5,778 nt of DNA from Pseudomonadaceae bacterium UBA5811 (GTDB lineage: Bacteria > Pseudomonadota > Gammaproteobacteria > Pseudomonadales > Pseudomonadaceae). The notes beneath the pieces are model-generated. The model was not told the DNA's origin. It was given only the letters and a program-made list of their open reading frames with translations, and ran no database searches. The stretch is from positions 1-5,778 of the forward strand of contig DIDB01000184.1 of NCBI GenBank assembly GCA_002417905.1. Reading direction: 5' to 3'. Of the stretch, positions 1 through 5,778 are shown one piece after another; within the stretch, counting starts at the first letter, position 1; the number at the start of each line of letters is the position of its first letter. Made by a program: the position numbers and the translations under genes.

Positions 1-224
1 GGGCAGCGCTGCATGATGTGCCTGACCGCAGAAATGCCGTCCATCAGCGGCATTTCATAATCCATGGTGATGACATCTGGCCGGAGCAGCAGGGCCTGCT
101 CTACGGCCTCCCGGCCATTGCTGGCCGTTCCCACCACGTCCAGCGTGGCATCCGCCGACAGGATCTCGGTCAGACGCCGCCGGAAAAAACCGGAGTCATC
201 GACGACCAGAATCTTGATAGACAT
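1..224 (-). CDS. cheB: CheB, chemotaxis methylesterase, N-terminal receiver part (cut by window edge)
   Basis: CheB is the cytoplasmic methylesterase/deamidase that resets chemoreceptors after phosphorylation by CheA. Only the first 74 residues and part of codon 75 (CCN, Pro) are present; the gene runs off the left edge, so the catalytic domain is not seen. The visible part is a response-regulator receiver: beta-1 ends [13 protein letters not shown] with the acidic pair D9/D10, and the phosphoacceptor is D55 in [12 protein letters not shown]. The MDYEMPxMDGI motif and the ending HIMQRCP are typical of CheB rather than CheY. The ATG at 224 is chosen because AGGGAG (234-239) sits 9 nt upstream and the protein then begins [10 protein letters not shown], as in the family. 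A nearby ATG at 231 is out of frame. It follows cheA by 65 nt, the usual Pseudomonas-type order. Confidence 0.95.
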   Translation of the reverse strand, partial: MSIKILVVDDSGFFRRRLTEILSADATLDVVGTASNGREAVEQALLLRPDVITMDYEMPLMDGISAVRHIMQRC

Positions 225-289
225 GCAACATGACTCCCTGGCACGACGGTCTGGCCTGCAGCCGCCCCTGTTATAATCCGGCAGCTGGC

Positions 290-2587
290 TCAGATGCGCC
301 GGGCATACCGCTTGAGCATGCTGGGAACATCCAGGATCAGGGCAATGCGGCCATCTCCAGTGATGGTAGCTCCGGCCATGCCGGGCGTCCCCTGCAGCAT
401 TTTCCCCAATGGCTTGATCACCACTTCTTCCTGCCCGACCAGCTGGTCAACGACAAAGCCGATCCGCTGCGTCCCGACACCGATAATCACCACATGCCCC
501 TCACAGGGCTCATCCGGACGGGTGCCGGGAACCAGCCAGCGCTTGAGGTAAAACAGGGGCAGGGCCTTGTCCCGGACAATCACGACCTCCTGACCATCCA
601 CCACGTTGGTGTGGGACAGGTCCAGATGGAAAATTTCATTGACATTGACCAGCGGAAAGGCAAAAGCCTGATGCCCCAGCATAACCATCAGTGTCGGCAT
701 GATGGCCAGTGTCAGCGGCACCTTGATAATGATCCGGGAGCCGGCCCCTTTCTGCGAGGAGACACTGACCGTACCATTCAGCTGGGTAATCGTGGTTTTC
801 ACCACATCCATACCCACGCCCCGCCCGGAAATATCGGAAATTTCCGATTTGGTCGAAAAGCCCGGAGCGAAAATCAGGTTAAAGGCCTCCACATCGCTCA
901 GACGGTCAGCGGCCTCCCGGTCCAGCACACCTTTTTCCACCGCCTTGTTGCGCAGAACCTCCGCATCCATGCCCTTGCCATCATCAGTGATCATCAGCAG
1001 GATATGGTCACCTTCCTGCTCGGCGGACAGAATCACCCGACCGACCCTGGGCTTGCCGGAAGCCACCCGGTCATCCGGTGCTTCAATGCCGTGGTCAACC
1101 GCATTGCGGACCAGGTGCACCAATGGGTCAGCAAGGGCCTCAACCAGATTCTTGTCAAGATCGGTATCTTCCCCGACCAGCTCCAGACTGATTTCCTTGT
1201 TCAGGCTACGGGCCAGATCCCGGACCAGGCGCGGAAAGCGGCCAAACACTTTCTTGATGGGCTGCATGCGGGTTTTCATCACCGCGGTCTGCAGATCCGC
1301 CGTAACCACATCCAGATTGGACACGGCCTTGGCCATTACCTCATCACCACTCTTGCTGCCCAGCCGGACCAGCCGGTTACGCACCAGCACCAGCTCACCC
1401 ACCATATTCATGATTTCATCCAGCCGGGCCGTATCAACCCGTACCGTCGTCTCGGCTTCACTGAGTGCGGTGTGTGTGGGCTGGGTCGCCGGATGGGGAG
1501 CCGCCACCGCCTCCGGGGCCGGCCGCCCGGCAGGGGCCGGGGCTGCCGGTGAGCGTGGAGCCGCTGCTGCGGCTGCTGCGGGTAGATGAGCTACCGGCGG
1601 GCTGAATTTGCCCTTGCCATGCAGCTGGTCCAGCAGGGCATCAAACTCGCTCTCCGAGATCAGCTCATCCGGACTGGCCGCTTTGGCCGGAGCGTCTGGT
1701 GTATGCCCATTCGCCACAGGCGGGCTGGCCGGCGCAGACACGCCGCCAGCCGCCGGGGCCACCGCCGCTCCCGAAGCACCGGACTGACCGGCAAACCGGC
1801 CCTTGCCATGCAGCTGGTCCAGCAGGGCTTCAAATTCATTCTCGGTAATTTCATCCGCACCAGCTCCAGCGGGTGGAGCTTCTTCATCCGCCCTTCCCGC
1901 CGCCCCGGCGGGCAAAGCCGCTGCAGACTCCGGAGAAAATTTGCCCGAGCCGTGCAACTGGTCCAGCAGGGCCTCAAACTCGGCATCTGAAATTTCATCG
2001 GCCGGAACCGGGCCACTCAGCTCATCCTCCGCAACCGGCATCGGCTCCGGAATCGAGTCCAGCATCTGCTCGAACTCCTGATCCACCGCATCTCCGGACG
2101 CAGCTTCCGCAGGCGCAACCCGGGCAGGAGAAGGTGCCTGACTGGCCACCGGCTCCGGTACGGTTACCGGTATGGCCGGGACAGCATCGGCTCCACCTCC
2201 CGGCTGGGCCAGACTGGCCAGGGCCGCCAGCAGCTCCGGACTGGCCGGATCGGGCTGCTGATGCTCCCGGACCCTGGCAAACATGGCATTGATGGCATCC
2301 AGGGCCTGAAGCACCACATCCATCAGGGCCGAATCAACCCGGCGCTCGCCCTTGCGCAGCATATCAAACACGTTTTCTGCGCTATGACAGCACTCCACCA
2401 GCTCATGCAGCTGCAGGAAACCGGCCCCACCTTTTACGGTATGAAAACCACGGAAAATGGCATTCAGCAGATCCATGTCATCGGGACTGCTTTCCAGCTC
2501 TACCAGCTGTTCGGAAAGCCGCTCAAGAATCTCGCCAGCCTCTACCAGGAAATCCTGCAGGATTTCTTCATCGGCGTCGAAACTCAT
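290..2587 (-). CDS. cheA: CheA, chemotaxis histidine kinase with a repeat-bearing linker
   Basis: CheA is the cytoplasmic kinase that joins CheW and receptors, autophosphorylates, and passes phosphate to CheY and CheB. Numbering from the ATG at 2587 (765 aa): P1 Hpt domain about 5-108 with phospho-acceptor H49 in [13 protein letters not shown]; a long Ala/Pro-rich linker about 110-375 holding three EFxxLLDQLHGxGxF repeats and an Ala7 run (337-343); P3 dimerisation from about 380 ([18 protein letters not shown]); P4 ATPase with N box [10 protein letters not shown] (491-500), G1 DDGKGM (535-540), F box FAPGFS (573-578) and G2 GRGVGMD (588-594); P5 CheW-like domain from about 630. All catalytic boxes are intact. 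It is longer than E. coli CheA (654 aa) because of the linker. An ATG at 2593 is also in frame, but the one at 2587 has AGGGGA 5 nt upstream and gives the family start [22 protein letters not shown]. Confidence 0.97.
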   Translation of the reverse strand: MSFDADEEILQDFLVEAGEILERLSEQLVELESSPDDMDLLNAIFRGFHTVKGGAGFLQLHELVECCHSAENVFDMLRKGERRVDSALMDVVLQALDAINAMFARVREHQQPDPASPELLAALASLAQPGGGADAVPAIPVTVPEPVASQAPSPARVAPAEAASGDAVDQEFEQMLDSIPEPMPVAEDELSGPVPADEISDAEFEALLDQLHGSGKFSPESAAALPAGAAGRADEEAPPAGAGADEITENEFEALLDQLHGKGRFAGQSGASGAAVAPAAGGVSAPASPPVANGHTPDAPAKAASPDELISESEFDALLDQLHGKGKFSPPVAHLPAAAAAAAPRSPAAPAPAGRPAPEAVAAPHPATQPTHTALSEAETTVRVDTARLDEIMNMVGELVLVRNRLVRLGSKSGDEVMAKAVSNLDVVTADLQTAVMKTRMQPIKKVFGRFPRLVRDLARSLNKEISLELVGEDTDLDKNLVEALADPLVHLVRNAVDHGIEAPDDRVASGKPRVGRVILSAEQEGDHILLMITDDGKGMDAEVLRNKAVEKGVLDREAADRLSDVEAFNLIFAPGFSTKSEISDISGRGVGMDVVKTTITQLNGTVSVSSQKGAGSRIIIKVPLTLAIMPTLMVMLGHQAFAFPLVNVNEIFHLDLSHTNVVDGQEVVIVRDKALPLFYLKRWLVPGTRPDEPCEGHVVIIGVGTQRIGFVVDQLVGQEEVVIKPLGKMLQGTPGMAGATITGDGRIALILDVPSMLKRYARRI
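1604..1669 (-). repeat. CheA linker repeat, copy 3
   Basis: This encodes CheA residues 307-328, [15 protein letters not shown] followed by LHGKGKF. It has one more residue than the other copies in its acidic lead-in and starts 62 residues after copy 2. Copies 2 and 3 share tgccatgcagctggtccag on the plus strand. An Ala7 run and Pro/Ala-rich linker follow before the P3 domain. Confidence 0.85.
1793..1855 (-). repeat. CheA linker repeat, copy 2
   Basis: This encodes CheA residues 245-265, [14 protein letters not shown] followed by LHGKGRF. It starts 48 residues after copy 1. Between the copies lies an Ala/Gly/Pro-rich spacer with no fold I recognise. Confidence 0.85.
1937..1999 (-). repeat. 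CheA linker repeat, copy 1
   Basis: This encodes CheA residues 197-217, beginning [14 protein letters not shown] and ending LHGSGKF. It is the first full copy, in protein order, of an acidic start plus an amphipathic [11 protein letters not shown] helix plus GxGKF. The DNA core ctggtccagcagggc on the plus strand is identical in all three copies, while the spacers diverge. Similar motifs occur in the linkers of other gammaproteobacterial CheA proteins that I recall. The role is probably protein docking, by inference. Confidence 0.85.
2051..2092 (-). repeat. Degenerate fourth copy of the CheA linker repeat
   Basis: CheA residues 166-179 read [14 protein letters not shown]. They keep the acidic lead-in, EFE and xLD of the full repeats but lack the QLHGxGxF end. 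This may be a decayed copy or a chance acidic helix; the call rests on the first half of the motif only. Confidence 0.4.
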
Positions 2588-2592
2588 AGGCA

Positions 2593-2598
2593 TCCCCT
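2593..2598 (-). promoter_or_regulatory. cheA ribosome binding site overlapping the cheZ stop
   Basis: AGGGGA on the minus strand shares bases with the cheZ TAG stop (2597-2599) and lies 5 nt before the ATG at 2587. The same site has no spacing for the ATG at 2593, which therefore looks like the wrong start. The arrangement suggests that ribosomes finishing cheZ start cheA. Confidence 0.75.
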
Positions 2599-3388
2599 AA
2601 AAACCAAGGCTTGATAGCAGATCATCTACATCGTCCTGTCCGCTGACGACATCTTCACGTTTATCGACATTCATCTGCGGACCTTCACCCTGCGAGGGGA
2701 TTTTTTTCTCGCCCTGCTTCTGTTCTTCCCTCAGCTGGCCGTAGTCATGGGAAATTCCGGTGAATTTTTCCACCTCGGCAGCGGCCACCACCAGCTGCAG
2801 CAGATTGCCTTCCACATCCTTGAGCAGCTGGGTAACCCGCTTGATCACCTGGCCGGTCAGGTCCTGGAAGTCCTGGGCCAGCAGGATATCCTGCAGGTCA
2901 TCAGACAGCTTGCTGCTGTGCTGCAGACAGCGGTCCAGAAAGGTTTCGATCCGTCTGGCCAGCTCGCGGAACTGCTCGGCACTCATCTCGCGCCGGGTAA
3001 AACGCTTCCAGTCAGCCGACAGGCTCTGGGCCTCGTAGTTGAGGTAATTCACCAGCGGTGCGCACTCCTCGACCAGATCCATGGTGCGATTGGCCGCTTT
3101 CTCGGTCATGCTGACCACATAGGACAGCCGGTCGCTGGCGTCCGCAACCTGGGAGGACTCGTTGTGGTCCGGCCGGACATCCAGATCCAGTTTGACAATG
3201 GCACGATGCAGCTCCCGGGTCAGCTTGCCAACCTCGATATACAGCCCGTAGTCCCGGGCCTGGTTGAGCTGATGGATCGTATCAACCGCCTCACTGAAAC
3301 TGCCCTGCTCCAGCTGCTCAACCAGCCTGTGGGCATGGGCTTTCAGGGTCTCCCCGAAGTCCGCCATGGCCTGCTCATGTTCTGCCAT
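2597..3388 (-). CDS. cheZ: CheZ, CheY-P phosphatase
   Basis: CheZ speeds dephosphorylation of CheY-P and so ends the motor-switching signal. The product is 263 aa, the usual length for Pseudomonas-type CheZ. The diagnostic block ILLAQDFQDLTGQVIKRV lies at about 168-185. By alignment with E. coli CheZ (D143, Q147), the active-site pair is D176 and Q180, both present. The body is expected to be a long helical hairpin forming a four-helix dimer. After a polar, flexible stretch (about 215-250) the protein ends in DDVDDLLSSLGF, the amphipathic helix that docks on CheY. The ATG at 3388 is preferred over an in-frame ATG 30 nt further upstream because GAGG (3394-3397) lies 5 nt before it and the upstream option would add a non-family tail. 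It lies 26 nt after cheY, and its TAG stop overlaps the cheA ribosome binding site. Confidence 0.96.
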   Translation of the reverse strand: MAEHEQAMADFGETLKAHAHRLVEQLEQGSFSEAVDTIHQLNQARDYGLYIEVGKLTRELHRAIVKLDLDVRPDHNESSQVADASDRLSYVVSMTEKAANRTMDLVEECAPLVNYLNYEAQSLSADWKRFTRREMSAEQFRELARRIETFLDRCLQHSSKLSDDLQDILLAQDFQDLTGQVIKRVTQLLKDVEGNLLQLVVAAAEVEKFTGISHDYGQLREEQKQGEKKIPSQGEGPQMNVDKREDVVSGQDDVDDLLSSLGF

Positions 3389-3414
3389 ATCACCCTCGCG
3401 GCAACTGCTGGACC

Positions 3415-3801
3415 TCAACCATTAACGCGCTCAAAGATTTTGTCGATCTTTTCCTTGAGAACCAGAGCCGTAAATGGCTTGACCACATAACCGTTCACCC
3501 CGGCCTGGGCTGCCTCGATGATCTGGTCGCGCTTGGCTTCGGCCGTCACCATCAGTACCGGCATATGCTTGAGCTGCTCATCGGCCCGGACTGTTTTCAG
3601 CAGGTCAAGGCCCGTCATGCCGGGCATGTTCCAGTCGGTAATCAGAAAATCAAACTCTCCGGTGCGCAGCATGGGCAATGCCGTAGTGCCATCGTCCGCC
3701 TCGGCGGTATTGGTAAACCCGAGGTCGCGCAACAGGTTTTTGATAATACGTCTCATGGTTGAAAAATCATCAACAATGAGAATTCTGATATTTTTGTCCA
3801 A
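3415..3801 (-). CDS. cheY: CheY, chemotaxis response regulator (TTG start)
   Basis: CheY is the single-domain response regulator that, once phosphorylated by CheA, binds the flagellar switch. The product is 128 aa, the normal family length. The acidic pair is D11/D12 ([12 protein letters not shown]), the phosphoacceptor is D56 ([11 protein letters not shown]), the switch residues are T86 and Y105, and the invariant lysine is K108 (VVKPF), so all key residues are present. No ATG lies at the expected N-terminus. A TTG at 3801 has a perfect AGGAGG 5 nt upstream and yields [12 protein letters not shown], matching the MDKN-type start common in relatives. An in-frame ATG at 3858 would lie inside the end of fliA and add 19 unrelated residues. 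The gene follows fliA by 41 nt and precedes cheZ by 26 nt. The [17 protein letters not shown] helix and adjacency to cheZ separate it from other receivers. Confidence 0.96.
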   Translation of the reverse strand: MDKNIRILIVDDFSTMRRIIKNLLRDLGFTNTAEADDGTTALPMLRTGEFDFLITDWNMPGMTGLDLLKTVRADEQLKHMPVLMVTAEAKRDQIIEAAQAGVNGYVVKPFTALVLKEKIDKIFERVNG

Positions 3802-3806
3802 AGCAA

Positions 3807-3812
3807 CCTCCT
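3807..3812 (-). promoter_or_regulatory. Ribosome binding site that fixes the cheY TTG start
   Basis: A perfect AGGAGG on the minus strand lies 5 nt before the TTG at 3801. It is the strongest Shine-Dalgarno in the window and is what decides for TTG over the upstream in-frame ATG at 3858. Confidence 0.85.
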
Positions 3813-3842
3813 GAAAATCCCGGATCCGGCAAACGGGCCAGC

Positions 3843-4586
3843 TCAGCTGGCCTGCCATTCTCCCAGACGCGCACGCAAACGTGCAGCACTTTGACTGTGT
3901 AACTGGCTTACCCTTGACTCACTGACGCCCAGTATCTGCCCGATTTCCTTCAGGTTCAGCTCTTCGTCATAGTAAAGCGACAGCACCAGCTTTTCCCGCT
4001 CCGGCAGGCCATCAATCGCCTCGGCCAGGGCCTGGTGAAAGCGCGCATCCTCCAGGGCCATGGATGGCCCGGAGCCACCGCTTTCCAGCTCGCTGCCCTC
4101 ACCGCCCGCCCCGGGCTGGAACAGGTCATCAAAGCTGAACAGCCGGCTGCCCCGGGTATCACCAAGAATGCTGTAATAGTCGTCAAGGCTGCTGCCCAGC
4201 TCAGCCGCAATTTCCTGATCCCGGGCATCCCGGCCAGTACGGGCCTCAACAGCCCGGATGGCCTCTGCCACCCGGCGCGAATTGCGGTGTACCGAACGGG
4301 GTGCCCAGTCGCCCTTGCGCACCTCATCCAGCATGGCGCCACGAATGCGGATGCCCGCATAAGTCTCAAAGCTGGCACCCTTTGCCGCATCATATTTGCC
4401 GGATGCCTCCAGCAGGCCAATCATGCCGGCCTGAACCAGATCATCCAGCTGCACGCTGGCTGGTAACCGGGCCAGCAGGTGGCAGGCAATCCGCTTGACC
4501 AGCGGGGCATACTGCTCGACCAGCTGTCCTCTGGAATCACTGGCCCCGGGCCGGGCGTAGTACCTGTGGAGCTCGGCTGTGGTCAT
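3843..4586 (-). CDS. fliA: FliA, sigma-28 factor for late flagellar genes
   Basis: FliA directs RNA polymerase to late flagellar and chemotaxis promoters and is held in check by the anti-sigma factor FlgM, which is not in this window. The product is 247 aa, the usual length. Region 2 spans about 20-95 and includes [40 protein letters not shown] and DW. Region 3 follows at about 97-150 ([16 protein letters not shown] onward). A Gly/Ser/Glu-rich linker lies at about 157-176. Region 4 is about 182-242, with the -35-binding helix-turn-helix [22 protein letters not shown]. The ATG at 4586 overlaps the fleN stop as ATGA, with GAGGAG (4595-4600) 8 nt upstream inside fleN, indicating translational coupling. 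The frame stays open upstream to 4709, but that part overlaps fleN and is unlike the family. Region 1 is absent, as in other sigma-28 factors. Confidence 0.96.
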   Translation of the reverse strand: MTTAELHRYYARPGASDSRGQLVEQYAPLVKRIACHLLARLPASVQLDDLVQAGMIGLLEASGKYDAAKGASFETYAGIRIRGAMLDEVRKGDWAPRSVHRNSRRVAEAIRAVEARTGRDARDQEIAAELGSSLDDYYSILGDTRGSRLFSFDDLFQPGAGGEGSELESGGSGPSMALEDARFHQALAEAIDGLPEREKLVLSLYYDEELNLKEIGQILGVSESRVSQLHSQSAARLRARLGEWQAS

Positions 4587-5410
4587 GCGGGCTGCTCCTC
4601 GGCAGAGTGCACCAGACGTTCGATAAAAAATTCCAGATGCCCGCGCGGATTGACCGGTAACGGCCAGGCATCCACCTTCTGGGCAACAGCCCGGAATGCC
4701 AGGGAGCATTTGCAGCGCGGATAGGCCTCGTAAACGGCCCGCCGCTTCTGGATGGCCTTGCGCACCGATTCGTCATAGGGAATGGCCCCCACATATTGCA
4801 GGGCCACGTCCAAGAAGCGGTCCGTCACCTTGGTCAGCTTGGCAAACAGGTTTCGCCCTTCCTGCGGGGTATGGGCCATGTTGGCCAGCACCCGGAAGCG
4901 GTTCATGCCGTAATCCCGGTTCAGCAGCTTGATCAGGGCATAGGCATCGGTGATGGACGTGGGCTCGTCTGTCACCACCAGCAGGACTTCCTGGGCAGCC
5001 CGGACAAAGCTGATGACACCATCACCAATCCCGGCCGCCGTATCAATGACCAGTACATCCAGATTGTCCGCAATGTCACTGAAGGCCTGGATCAGTCCCG
5101 CATGCTGCATGGGTGACAGGTGAACCATGCTCTGGGTACCCGAAGCCGCCGGAACAATCCGGACCCCCCCCGGCCCCATCAGCAGGACGTCCCGCAGCTC
5201 GCAGTCCCCGGCAATCACATCGGCCAGGGTCCGCTGGGGCGTCAGCCCGAGCATGACGTCCACGTTGGCCAGCCCGAGGTCCGCATCCAGCAGCATGACC
5301 CGGCGGCCAAGGTCCGCCAGCGCCAGCGACAGGTTGACCGATACATCGGTCTTGCCGACCCCCCCCTTGCCGCCGGTTACCGCAATTACCTGAACAGGGT
5401 GCATTCCCAT
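4583..5410 (-). CDS. fleN: FleN/FlhG, MinD-like ATPase controlling flagellar number
   Basis: FleN (FlhG) is a MinD/ParA-family ATPase that limits polar flagella to the correct number, in Pseudomonas by antagonising the master regulator FleQ. Numbered from the ATG at 5410 (275 aa): deviant Walker A GGKGGVGKT (13-21), Walker A' LLDADLGLANVD (40-51) and Walker B VLVIDTAAGIG (119-129). PRGHLEFFIERL near the C-terminus matches Pseudomonas FleN. The start is uncertain. A GTG at 5419 has AAGG 4 nt upstream, while the ATG at 5410 is 10 nt from GGTGA; a further ATG lies at 5404. An in-frame TAG at 5429-5431 rules out a longer protein, so no DQAxxLR FlhF-activating helix is encoded. Oddities are Asp22 straight after the P-loop (usually Asn or Thr in relatives I recall), a Cys-x-Cys at 233-235, and two G8 tracts in the coding strand. 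Confidence 0.95.
   Translation of the reverse strand: MGMHPVQVIAVTGGKGGVGKTDVSVNLSLALADLGRRVMLLDADLGLANVDVMLGLTPQRTLADVIAGDCELRDVLLMGPGGVRIVPAASGTQSMVHLSPMQHAGLIQAFSDIADNLDVLVIDTAAGIGDGVISFVRAAQEVLLVVTDEPTSITDAYALIKLLNRDYGMNRFRVLANMAHTPQEGRNLFAKLTKVTDRFLDVALQYVGAIPYDESVRKAIQKRRAVYEAYPRCKCSLAFRAVAQKVDAWPLPVNPRGHLEFFIERLVHSAEEQPA
4595..4600 (-). promoter_or_regulatory. fliA ribosome binding site inside the end of fleN
   Basis: GAGGAG on the minus strand lies 8 nt before the fliA ATG at 4586 and encodes the Glu-Glu near the FleN C-terminus. Together with the ATGA overlap it indicates coupled translation of fleN and fliA. Confidence 0.75.
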
Positions 5411-5467
5411 AATGTCCACTTCACCTTGCTATCTGGCCCCGGCTGTCTGCCCGGAACACCAGCAGTA

Positions 5468-5479
5468 GCGCCCGGGCGC
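5468..5479 (-). repeat. 12-bp perfect palindrome in the flhF-fleN gap
   Basis: gcgcccgggcgc reads the same on both strands. It sits in the roughly 96-nt space between flhF and fleN, the longest gap in the window. It could form only a 4-bp stem with a 4-nt loop and has no following T run, so it is not a convincing terminator. It may be a protein-binding site or chance in GC-rich DNA. Confidence 0.45.
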
Positions 5480-5506
5480 CCTGCCTGTTAATTCATCCCG
5501 GCCAGC

Positions 5507-5778
5507 TCAGCAGGCCTGCCGGGCGTTTCTGTCATACAGACCGGCCAGTACGTGGGCCATCACATCTGAACCGGGTTCCTCGTCCAGCTGCAGGCTGACG
5601 GCCCGGCTGACCAGCTGATGAGCCTTCGGCCGATGCAGATCATCCGGAATCCGCGGACCATCAGCCAGCCAGGCCACGTTCAGCCGCTGGCTGGCCACGA
5701 TACCCAGTACCTCGCCCAGTGTACCGGCCTCATCCGCCTTGGTAATCACACAGCCTGCCAGCCCGCACTGCATATGGC
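5507..5778 (-). CDS. flhF: FlhF, SRP-type GTPase, C-terminal end (cut by window edge)
   Basis: FlhF is a signal-recognition-particle-type GTPase that marks the cell pole where the flagellum is built. Only the last 89 residues and part of a codon are present; the gene continues past the right edge, so the N-terminal B domain and the P-loop are not seen. What remains looks like the end of the SRP GTPase G domain. ITKADEAGTLGEVLGIV carries the TKxD guanine-specificity motif (TKAD here) followed by the usual DE-(A/T)-x-x-LG. LADGPRIPDDLH matches the closing-loop motif (family form roughly DGQRIPDDL). HQLVSRAV is also family-like, and a variable tail ends in Cys before TGA. No start codon should be assigned inside the window. 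The position just upstream of fleN is the canonical flhF-fleN-fliA order and supports the call. Confidence 0.93.
   Translation of the reverse strand, partial: HMQCGLAGCVITKADEAGTLGEVLGIVASQRLNVAWLADGPRIPDDLHRPKAHQLVSRAVSLQLDEEPGSDVMAHVLAGLYDRNARQAC

Noticed and set aside
239..260. TGGCACG on the plus strand, resembling the -24 element of a sigma-54 promoter
   Set aside because: The required GC of the -12 element is not at the fixed distance (GG-N10-GC fails here), and it points away from all genes.
265..289. TATAAC on the minus strand between cheA and cheB, a possible -10 box
   Set aside because: No acceptable -35 hexamer lies 16-18 nt upstream, and cheB is well placed for read-through from cheA.
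230..1552. Long plus-strand open frame of about 440 codons opposite cheA
   Set aside because: It is entirely antisense to the conserved P3-P5 part of cheA, is rich in His, Gln and Pro as expected of a mirror frame in GC-rich DNA, and shows no recognisable domain. It is a shadow of cheA codon structure.
1557..1585. GCN-rich triplet tract encoding seven alanines in CheA
   Set aside because: The codons are mixed (GCA, GCC, GCG, GCT), so it is not a pure microsatellite likely to slip. Ala/Pro runs are ordinary in CheA linkers.
2747..3490. Plus-strand open frame of about 247 codons opposite cheZ and the end of cheY
   Set aside because: It crosses the cheZ-cheY junction antisense, has no recognisable motif, and both opposite genes are certain.
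3843..4709. fliA read with a start at 4709, 41 codons longer
   Set aside because: The extra part overlaps fleN in another frame and has no family similarity. The ATG at 4586 has a good ribosome site and gives the standard 247-aa protein.

Overview
This window is one compact stretch of a flagellar and chemotaxis operon from a GC-rich (roughly 60% by eye) gammaproteobacterium with polar flagella. All seven recognisable genes lie on the minus strand. In the direction of transcription (right to left) they are flhF (3' end only), fleN/flhG, fliA, cheY, cheZ, cheA and cheB (5' end only). This order, and the close resemblance of each protein to the Pseudomonas-type versions (247-aa sigma-28, 263-aa CheZ ending in DDVDDLLSSLGF, CheB beginning with [11 protein letters not shown]), points to Pseudomonas, Marinobacter or a related lineage. 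I cannot name the genus from sequence alone.

Layout by position: cheB receiver domain, cut by the left edge (1-224); a 65-nt gap; cheA (290-2587); a 9-nt gap; cheZ (2597-3388); a 26-nt gap; cheY with a TTG start (3415-3801); a 41-nt gap; fliA (3843-4586), overlapping fleN by 4 nt as ATGA; fleN (4583 to about 5410); a gap of about 96 nt; and the flhF C-terminus (5507-5778), cut by the right edge. There is no convincing terminator, sigma-54 or sigma-28 promoter, RNA gene, mobile element or CRISPR array. No gene-free stretch exceeds 100 nt. Spacing and Shine-Dalgarno placement suggest one read-through transcript with translational coupling at fleN/fliA and cheZ/cheA.

How the genes work together: FlhF (SRP-type GTPase) and FleN/FlhG (MinD-type ATPase) set the place and number of polar flagella. 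FliA is the sigma factor for late flagellar and chemotaxis genes. CheA phosphorylates CheY, which acts on the flagellar motor, and CheB, the receptor methylesterase. CheZ removes phosphate from CheY.

I do not see a new system here; this is a conserved locus. The points most worth a second look are: three copies of a short acidic-helical motif (EFxxLLDQLHGxGxF) in the CheA linker; two runs of eight G inside fleN, one of them in the Walker A codons; a FleN that cannot carry an N-terminal DQAxxLR FlhF-activating helix because a stop codon lies just upstream; and a TTG start on cheY behind a perfect AGGAGG.
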